In this document: positions 59,250 through 64,000 of the stretch, piece after piece
Numbering within the stretch: the first letter of the stretch is position 1
How the letters are laid out: the number at the start of each line of letters is the position of its first letter
NCBI RefSeq assembly: GCF_001424585.1
Contig: NZ_LMPJ01000001.1
Coordinates: forward strand, 340,442 to 404,441
Direction: 5' to 3'
Origin: Chryseobacterium sp. Leaf180
Lineage (GTDB): Bacteria; Bacteroidota; Bacteroidia; Flavobacteriales; Weeksellaceae
DNA length: 64,000 nt
Notes under the pieces: generated by a model
Seen by the model: only the letters and a program-made list of their open reading frames with translations
Told to the model about the DNA's origin: nothing
The model's database searches: none
Program-made: the position numbers and the translations under genes

Positions 59250-59591
59250 ATGAATGAAGATGACAACAATGTAACGTTTCAGGAAAGTTTTGTAATCAAT
59301 CAAAGCTCAGTATCGGAAGATCAGATTATCAGTTTTAAAGAGGAGAAATCTTTTATTCTGAATTCTCTGCAACGTTTGAAAATAAGTACCGTTTGCGAAA
59401 TCAGAAGAAAGATAATTGATTCTTTTATTACTGAATACATTTCGAATATTCCCTATTCTTCAACAGCAAATATCTTTAATGAAAATTTGCGAAGTACAGA
59501 AATGCATTTTGAAAATGCAAAAAACTCTTACATTAAAGTTATAAAAGAACAGGAATATTTAAACAAAATCATTGCAACACTGAATTTCTGA
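59250..59591 (+). CDS. Hypothetical protein, 113 residues
   Basis: A 113-residue soluble protein rich in Glu, Asn and Ile, predicted mostly helical. No motif or signal peptide is visible and I do not recognise a family. Its stop TGA at 59589-59591 is inside the terminator hairpin (59576-59606), an economical arrangement. It lies downstream of the stress protein and is probably co-transcribed with it. Confidence 0.65.
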   Translation: MNEDDNNVTFQESFVINQSSVSEDQIISFKEEKSFILNSLQRLKISTVCEIRRKIIDSFITEYISNIPYSSTANIFNENLRSTEMHFENAKNSYIKVIKEQEYLNKIIATLNF

Positions 59592-59606
59592 ATTCAGTGT
59601 TTTTTA
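59576..59606 (+). terminator. Intrinsic terminator overlapping a stop codon
   Basis: AACACTGAATT (59576-59586) and AATTCAGTGTT (59591-59601) form an 11-base stem with a TCTG loop and T residues after. The TGA stop of the upstream gene is part of the loop and stem. Confidence 0.92.
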
Positions 59607-59607
59607 T

Positions 59608-60198
59608 TTAATCTGCAATAAACTTTTTCTTCGCAAGTTCTTTACGCACTCTGCTTAGACTTTCCGGAGTTATGCCCAAATATGATGCAATCATCCACTG
59701 TGGAACTCGCATCATGAGATCAGGATACATTTTTATAAACTTTAAATAGCGCTCTTCCGCGGTTTCTCCGAGTAAAGAATTGATTCTGTCCTGCAGGCTT
59801 TTTACATGTTTCTGCAAAATAAGATTATTTTTTTCAATGCTGTTTGGAAATTCATTCAGCAGTTTATTGAAAAAATCTTCAGGTAAAAAAAGAATTTCAG
59901 AGTCTTCCACAGCTTCAATATAATACACCGATTTTTCGTGAAAATGAAGACTGCTTCGGTCAGAAATCAGCCAGTTTTCAGGCGCAAACTGAATGATGTG
60001 CTCTTTTCCGTTTTTATCGATCGAATACATTCTCAGTAAACCTTTCTGCACATAGAAAGTATATTTGCAGACTTCCCCGGCCTGCAAAAGAAAATCATGT
60101 TTTGAAATATCGCGCGTTTCGTACTGCACGCCGCAGAGATTGAGACGGTCTTCCGGAATTTCCAGGATTTTCGAAAGATAAAAATTCAGAAAACTCAT
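59608..60198 (-). CDS. Crp/Fnr-type transcriptional regulator
   Basis: 196 residues. A cyclic-nucleotide-like beta-roll covers about 15-115 (DISKHDFLLQAGEVCKYTFY and LLRMYSIDKNGKEHIIQFAPE). It is followed by a dimer helix and a C-terminal HTH (ERYLKFIKMYPDLMMRVPQWMIASYLGITPESLSRVRKEL). The recognition helix is ITPESLSRVRKEL. The GEL-type cAMP residues are not clearly present, so another ligand or none is likely. Its gene lies three bases after ytxJ, so they are co-transcribed. Confidence 0.9.
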   Translation of the reverse strand: MSFLNFYLSKILEIPEDRLNLCGVQYETRDISKHDFLLQAGEVCKYTFYVQKGLLRMYSIDKNGKEHIIQFAPENWLISDRSSLHFHEKSVYYIEAVEDSEILFLPEDFFNKLLNEFPNSIEKNNLILQKHVKSLQDRINSLLGETAEERYLKFIKMYPDLMMRVPQWMIASYLGITPESLSRVRKELAKKKFIAD

Positions 60199-60201
60199 TT
60201 T

Positions 60202-60579
60202 TTAAATAAGATTTAAACTGATTGCCTGATGCGAAGCATGATCTTTCACATCGCCGTTGTCCAGCACAATAAGCTGTGGACTTTCATGACGTACGCCAAG
60301 AATCTCTGCGATTTTATTTGAAATTGAACGGTGAGCGAGAAGATCAAGAAAATAAAGTTTCGCATCCACTTTATCAGCGTTTTCAATTTCTTTTTCAAAA
60401 TTCCTTAAAACTGTTTTACTGATAAAACAGCTTGTAGAATGTTTGAAAATTGCCACTTTCTGATTCTTGGATTCGGCGATTGCCTGCTGCAGATCTTCTT
60501 CTGTATTTATTTTATTCCAGAAAGATTTTGTCTGAATCTCCTCTTCTTTTCCGCCAAATATTTTATCAAAAATGCTCAT
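60202..60579 (-). CDS. ytxJ: Bacillithiol system redox-active protein YtxJ
   Basis: 125 residues, thioredoxin-like fold. The active-site segment is KHSTSCFISK with a single Cys at about residue 52, as in monothiol YtxJ. QLIVLDNG and HASHQAISL resemble the cis-Pro region and C-terminal end. YtxJ is found in genomes that make bacillithiol and may de-bacillithiolate proteins. It is preceded by a DUF1569 gene with a 4-base overlap and followed by the Crp/Fnr gene. Confidence 0.9.
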   Translation of the reverse strand: MSIFDKIFGGKEEEIQTKSFWNKINTEEDLQQAIAESKNQKVAIFKHSTSCFISKTVLRNFEKEIENADKVDAKLYFLDLLAHRSISNKIAEILGVRHESPQLIVLDNGDVKDHASHQAISLNLI

Positions 60580-61034
60580 ATATTAAACTGTTTTAGGTGA
60601 TGATCAAGATGTTTATATTCAAAAAATCCCCAACTCTCTACCGTCATTTTTCCGAAAAGCGGATGACTGTGCGGAAGTTTCTGCGATTTGAAAATTTCTA
60701 AATAATCCTTAATCGACTGTATTAAATGTTGTTTTGAACTTTCAAAATCACAATCAAAATTAACGATAAGTTTTTTAAAAGTAGGCATATTGTGTGGAAT
60801 TCCGCTGTTGAAAATCTGCATTTCGTATTTTGCAGCAGCACCGAGCGTGCAAATCACAAAATTGGAACTTTTTATACAGATTTCGCCCGTCGCAATTTTC
60901 AGAATCAAACTGCAGTGTTCCAGCATCTGCGCGACGTTCATTCTTCCCCATTTTGATTTATGGTTTATAGATAAAAAATTAATTCTGTCTAAAATTTCTT
61001 TAACGTCACCATCATTGTGCAGACTTTTCTTCAT
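60576..61034 (-). CDS. DUF1569 protein, DinB/bacillithiol-transferase-like fold
   Basis: 152 residues. The DinB-like four-helix pattern is seen in WGRMNVAQMLEHCSLIL near 29-45 (His as a metal ligand) and in KHLDHHLKQF at the C-terminus (more His), with LPHSHPLFGKMTVESWGFFE between them. DUF1569 belongs to the DinB/YfiT superfamily, some members of which transfer bacillithiol or another thiol to toxic electrophiles. The neighbour YtxJ is a bacillithiol-related protein, which fits. The start overlaps the upstream gene by 23 bases. Confidence 0.85.
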   Translation of the reverse strand: MKKSLHNDGDVKEILDRINFLSINHKSKWGRMNVAQMLEHCSLILKIATGEICIKSSNFVICTLGAAAKYEMQIFNSGIPHNMPTFKKLIVNFDCDFESSKQHLIQSIKDYLEIFKSQKLPHSHPLFGKMTVESWGFFEYKHLDHHLKQFNI

Positions 61035-61611
61035 TTGATTTTTTAATTAAGTAACTCAGGATATCACCAGCAACAACTGCATTTTCATCTTTTGAAAAGT
61101 ACATAAGCCTGCAAATATCTGGTTTTGACACTGAAGAAACTGCAAGATAATCGTAAAAGTATTTTATCTGAAGATCTTTATAATTGATAATTTCCTTTCC
61201 GATAGAAATTCCGGACATAGAGATAGAAACCCCTGAAATCGTAACAACTTCTCCACTAAGAACTTTATTTATAATAGCATCGGTAAGATTGTATAAATGA
61301 ACATCCCAAAGGGTGTTGATAATATCATTATAAAGCTGATGTTTCTCCTTCAATTTATAGCGGTAGAAAGATTTGAAATTAACTTTAATTTGTTTACCCT
61401 GTTTCGGTTTAAAGTAAAAAAGATATTCCCTGCCGATATATAATTCAAGACCTTTTATAAATTCGACTCCATATCTTACACTTTCCAGATCATCTTTTTT
61501 AATAGTCTGAATATTGTTTTTACCTACTTTCATCAGAATTTCACCGTCTGTGATAATCAGTTTCTTTTTCCTGAGATCAAATACTCCGGTTATATATTCA
61601 AATTCTTTCAT
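61012..61611 (-). CDS. Hypothetical protein, 199 residues
   Basis: A soluble protein of 199 residues. The N-terminal half is beta-strand rich (VFDLRKKKLIITDGEILM, SVRYGVEFIKGLELYIG, YLFYFKPKQG) and might be a PH-like or split barrel domain. The C-terminal half has NKVLSGEVVTISGVSISMSGI and a helical end. No family is recognised. It is first in the run of four minus-strand genes leading to ytxJ and the Crp/Fnr gene, and overlaps DUF1569 by 23 bases. Confidence 0.6.
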   Translation of the reverse strand: MKEFEYITGVFDLRKKKLIITDGEILMKVGKNNIQTIKKDDLESVRYGVEFIKGLELYIGREYLFYFKPKQGKQIKVNFKSFYRYKLKEKHQLYNDIINTLWDVHLYNLTDAIINKVLSGEVVTISGVSISMSGISIGKEIINYKDLQIKYFYDYLAVSSVSKPDICRLMYFSKDENAVVAGDILSYLIKKSNEEKSAQ

Positions 61612-61697
61612 GTGTCTATATGTCAGATATTTTTTGTTTGGATGAATTTTTGACTTTTGGTTTTGGTAAATTTATCGAAAATTAGAACGAATAACTT

Positions 61698-62303
61698 ATG
61701 AAAAAAGCATTAATAATAGTCGATGTTCAAAATGATTTTTGCGAAGGCGGCGCATTGGCTGTGCCTGGAGCCAACGAAATCATTCCCTATATCAATCTTC
61801 TGACAAAAGAAAATCAGTACGATCAGATCGTTCTGACACAAGATTGGCATCCGGCACACCATAAAAGTTTTGCAAGCAATAATGGCAGACAGGTCGGTGA
61901 AACGATTATTTTGAATGAAATTCCGCAGTTTATGTGGCCGGATCATTGTATTCAGGGAACTAAGGGTGCAGAATTCCATCCAGATCTTGACCGCTCAAAA
62001 GTGACGCACATTATCCAAAAAGGTAAAAATGAAGTGGTCGACAGTTACAGCGCATTTCAGGATAATAATCATTTTATGAAAACCGGACTCGATGATTTTT
62101 TAAAGTTTCACGAGATTCAGTTACTAGAGATTGTTGGTCTTGCTACCGATTACTGTGTAAAATTTACCTGTCAGGATGCCGTTTCAAACGGATATATTAC
62201 CTGCCTGCATTTCAACGGAACGCGTGCGGTAAATGCGAAACCCGAGAACGGGAAAAATGCGATTTACGACATGATTGAAAAAGGGGTAACCGTTTTAGCA
62301 TAA
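61698..62303 (+). CDS. pncA: Nicotinamidase/pyrazinamidase
   Basis: 201 residues, isochorismatase fold. It deamidates nicotinamide to nicotinate in NAD salvage. The catalytic triad is Asp9 (IIVDVQNDF), a Lys near residue 108 (IIQKGKNEV) and Cys153 (ATDYCVKFT). Metal ligands are D49 and H51 in TQDWHP plus H83 in MWPDHC. YGQ-type cis peptide appears as GLATDYC. It is a single gene, divergent from the 199-residue hypothetical, with a 15-base terminator hairpin that also ends the convergent gene. Confidence 0.95.
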   Translation: MKKALIIVDVQNDFCEGGALAVPGANEIIPYINLLTKENQYDQIVLTQDWHPAHHKSFASNNGRQVGETIILNEIPQFMWPDHCIQGTKGAEFHPDLDRSKVTHIIQKGKNEVVDSYSAFQDNNHFMKTGLDDFLKFHEIQLLEIVGLATDYCVKFTCQDAVSNGYITCLHFNGTRAVNAKPENGKNAIYDMIEKGVTVLA

Positions 62304-62338
62304 ATAAAAGAGACGCTTTATGTGCGTCTCTTTTATTT
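62302..62338. terminator. Bidirectional intrinsic terminator, 15-base stem
   Basis: AAATAAAAGAGACGC (62302-62316) pairs with GCGTCTCTTTTATTT (62324-62338). It starts inside the pncA stop codon and ends on the last base of the minus-strand pseudouridine synthase stop, so both genes use the same hairpin. Confidence 0.92.
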
Positions 62339-63507
62339 TAAAGCATTTTTAAGTTATTCACTTCAAGTTCTGTGAGAATTCTCCAGTGTCCACGCTTGAT
62401 GTTTTTCTTGGTCATCCCGGCAAACATTACACGGTCTAAAGCTTCCACTTCATAACCCAATCTTTGGAAAATACGTCTGATAACACGGTTCCAGCCAATG
62501 TGAATTTCAATTCCGATTTCATTTTTCGGTTTTCCCTCGATGAAAGAAATCTGATCAACCGTGGCAACACCTTCTTCCAGACGAATGCCCTCAACGATCA
62601 GTTTCATGTCTTCGTTTGTCAGTTTTTTATCTAAAGTAACATGATAAATCTTCTTGGCATCAAATGAAGGATGCGTCAGTTTTTTTGTCATGTGACCGTC
62701 ATTTGTAAGCAAAATTACACCAGTTGTTGATCGGTCTAATCTTCCAACAGGAAAAACGCGGTAAGGCGACGCATTCGCAACCAAATCCATTACAGTTTTT
62801 CTTGCTTTATCATCTTTTGTGGTTGAAATATAACCTTTCGGCTTATTTAAAAGAATATACACAGGTTTTTCCGGAGTGATGTTTTGTCCGTCGAAAACAA
62901 CTTTATCACTTTTCTGAACCTGGTAACCCATTTCGTTTACCACCTTTCCGTTTACTTCAACGAGTCCCTGCGTAATCAAATCGTCAGCTTCTCGCCTGCT
63001 GCAAATCCCTGAGTTCGCAATATATTTATTAAGACGGATTGTGTCTTTATGAATGTCTTTTTCGACTTTCTTTAACCTCCTTTTTTGAACGAAAGAACGT
63101 GCACGGTCATCATCTCGGTCACCTTCAGCGCCGGGTTTTCTTCCGTATTTCAAGCTTCCGCGCTCATATTTATTTCGTACATCGAAAGATTTCCCGGCGT
63201 TGTTTCCACCACGTTTGTTGCCGCCAGTTCCGCGGCCCTGAGATTTTCTTTCCTCGCTTGGGTTGGTTACGTAAGATTTTTTCTCGCCCTCATTTGCACC
63301 TTCTTTTTGTTCACCAGAATCATTTCCGTAAGGCCTGAATTCTGATTTTTTGAAAGGTCGCGAGCTGCTGTCTTTTGAGAATGGCTTTTTAAAAGGTTTA
63401 GAATCTGATGAGTTTCCCGATCTTGGCGTACGAGAACTTCCTGAGTTTCTCGACGAAGCTCCGGTTCTTTTTGGCCTTTCTGAATTGTTTCGATCTCTAC
63501 TGCTCAT
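62338..63507 (-). CDS. rluB: Pseudouridine synthase, RluB/RsuA family, with disordered N-terminal tail
   Basis: 389 residues. The first 140 or so are low complexity: Arg, Ser, Gly, Lys, Asn and Asp blocks (KPFKKPFSKDSSSRPFKK and GGNKRGGNNAG). An S4 domain follows (IRLNKYIANSGICSRREADDLI near 158-180). The catalytic domain then has PVGRLDRSTTGVILLTNDG with the catalytic Asp, and TVMDLVANASPYRVFPVG and RRIFQRLGYEVEALDRV. This is the RluB/RsuA family, which makes a pseudouridine in rRNA (position 2605 of 23S for RluB). The basic tail should bind rRNA; such tails occur in Bacteroidota members. Confidence 0.9.
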   Translation of the reverse strand: MSSRDRNNSERPKRTGASSRNSGSSRTPRSGNSSDSKPFKKPFSKDSSSRPFKKSEFRPYGNDSGEQKEGANEGEKKSYVTNPSEERKSQGRGTGGNKRGGNNAGKSFDVRNKYERGSLKYGRKPGAEGDRDDDRARSFVQKRRLKKVEKDIHKDTIRLNKYIANSGICSRREADDLITQGLVEVNGKVVNEMGYQVQKSDKVVFDGQNITPEKPVYILLNKPKGYISTTKDDKARKTVMDLVANASPYRVFPVGRLDRSTTGVILLTNDGHMTKKLTHPSFDAKKIYHVTLDKKLTNEDMKLIVEGIRLEEGVATVDQISFIEGKPKNEIGIEIHIGWNRVIRRIFQRLGYEVEALDRVMFAGMTKKNIKRGHWRILTELEVNNLKML

Positions 63508-63521
63508 GCTAAATATTTTTG

Positions 63522-63529
63522 CAAAGATA
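63522..63529 (-). promoter_or_regulatory. Promoter -7 box of the pseudouridine synthase gene
   Basis: The minus strand reads TATCTTTG (63529-63522), about 15 bases before the start at 63507. The -33 TTG is not seen. Confidence 0.45.
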
Positions 63530-63562
63530 GTGATTTACCCAGAAGATAAACATTTAGAATCA

Positions 63563-63570
63563 TAACTTTG
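63563..63570 (+). promoter_or_regulatory. Candidate promoter -7 box of aroB
   Basis: TAACTTTG at 63563-63570 is a TAnnTTTG match about 38 bases before the aroB ATG. No -33 TTG is seen. Weak on its own, but it is divergent from the rluB box. Confidence 0.35.
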
Positions 63571-63607
63571 TCATTCTCTGAAGCCCGCAACATTATACCT
63601 TATATAT

Positions 63608-64000
63608 ATGATTAGTTTTTTGGATCAGGATTTCAGTCAGCTTAATGACTATTTAAGCAATACTGTTTTCAGCAAAATATACATTCTTGTCGACGAAAAC
63701 ACCCATGAATATTGCCTCCCGACTTTGCTGGGAAATATTTCCGGTGATTTTCAGTTTGAGATAATTGAAATTGAAGCCGGGGAAGAAATGAAAAATATTG
63801 AAACCGCCGTTCAGCTTTGGGAAATCCTCACCGAAATGCAGGCCGACCGAAAAGCTTTAATGATGAATCTCGGTGGCGGTGTGATTTCAGATTTAGGCGG
63901 ATTTGTTGCATCGACTTTCAAGCGTGGAATTCGCTTCATCAATGTTCCCACTACTCTTTTGGCAATGTGCGATGCTTCTGTCGGTGGCAAAACAGGGATT
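63608..64000 (+). CDS. aroB: 3-dehydroquinate synthase, N-terminal part (partial)
   Basis: The frame from the ATG at 63608 runs to the window end (131 codons). It holds KIYILVDENTHEYCLP near residue 22, NIETAVQLWEIL, MMNLGGGVISDLGGFVASTFKRGI near 89-111, and PTTLLAMCDASVGGKTGI at the end. These are the NAD-binding GGGV.D..GF..S...RG and VPTTLLA..D.S.GGKTG motifs of AroB. The enzyme turns DAHP into 3-dehydroquinate in the shikimate pathway. The rest of the gene is beyond the window. It is divergent from the pseudouridine synthase gene. Confidence 0.95.
   Translation, partial: MISFLDQDFSQLNDYLSNTVFSKIYILVDENTHEYCLPTLLGNISGDFQFEIIEIEAGEEMKNIETAVQLWEILTEMQADRKALMMNLGGGVISDLGGFVASTFKRGIRFINVPTTLLAMCDASVGGKTGI

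Overview
The window is a stretch of chromosome from a member of the Bacteroidota, most likely Flavobacteriia and close to Chryseobacterium (Weeksellaceae). Several things point there: AT-rich DNA, near absence of Shine-Dalgarno sites, repeated TAnnTTTG (often TATATTTG) promoter boxes with an upstream TTG, a short RpoD without region 1.1, an isolated atpD-atpC pair, menaquinone genes, YtxJ/bacillithiol context, and many lipoproteins and proteins of Bacteroidota-typical families (DUF4286, DUF4199, head-GIN, DUF2723). I see no insertion sequence, prophage, CRISPR array or integrase. The region is core-like, with a few accessory-flavoured genes.

Layout. 1-2.5 kb: uvrA tail, a secreted TonB-C-like protein, DUF421, a GNAT acetyltransferase, a 45-residue proline-rich lipoprotein and DUF4286. 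2.6-6.3 kb: gyrA with a secreted TPR protein. 6.4-11.3 kb: a run with menB and menA separated by two membrane PH-domain proteins (YdbS/YdbT type), then an MBL-fold hydrolase. A small SRP RNA gene lies on the minus strand at 11.3-11.4 kb. 11.5-19.2 kb: a long co-directional run (DUF4199, GT2, head-GIN lipoprotein, phosphohexomutase, aminotransferase, kdsB, LolA-like protein, lipoprotein glutathione peroxidase). 19.3-24.9 kb: small metabolic genes, ribF, and atpD-atpC. 25-27 kb: a large radical SAM protein with an unusual cysteine spacing. 27.2-31.6 kb: an MBOAT acyltransferase flanked by two SGNH hydrolases, probably an O-acetylation cassette for an envelope polymer. 32.3-34.7 kb: an alpha-oxoamine synthase preceded by a cysteine-synthase-like enzyme, the gene pair expected for the first steps of sulfonolipid (capnine) synthesis. 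35-41.4 kb: DUF2723 GT-C protein, a second GT-C-like protein, DUF1697 and kdsA. 41.4-48.5 kb: TonB-dependent receptor, rpoD, S1/P1 nuclease, DtxR-like regulator, threonine aldolase-like enzyme. 48.8 kb: tRNA-Asp. 49-51.5 kb: SDR, 3-hydroxyisobutyrate-dehydrogenase-like enzyme, DoxX. 51.5-57.3 kb: a complete four-gene ligase-associated DNA repair operon (MBL exonuclease, ATP-dependent ligase, DEXH helicase, PdeM). 57.3-64 kb: HTH regulator, CinA-C, stress protein, Crp/Fnr regulator with YtxJ and a DinB-fold DUF1569 protein, nicotinamidase, RluB-like pseudouridine synthase and the start of aroB.

How the genes fit together. The strongest themes are envelope building (kdsA/kdsB, glycosyltransferases, MBOAT-SGNH, sulfonolipid head-group enzymes, lipoproteins), menaquinone synthesis, and DNA maintenance (uvrA, gyrA, ligase-associated operon). 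I found no clearly unprecedented multigene system. The most interesting leads are the sulfonolipid pair, the MBOAT/SGNH cassette with a LysM-like insert, the non-canonical radical SAM protein, the bacillithiol-flavoured cluster and a startless small membrane ORF. Many start codons were reassigned from promoter position: several TTG codons that look like starts are really parts of TAnnTTTG or TTG promoter boxes. All coordinates were read by eye and no database search was run.
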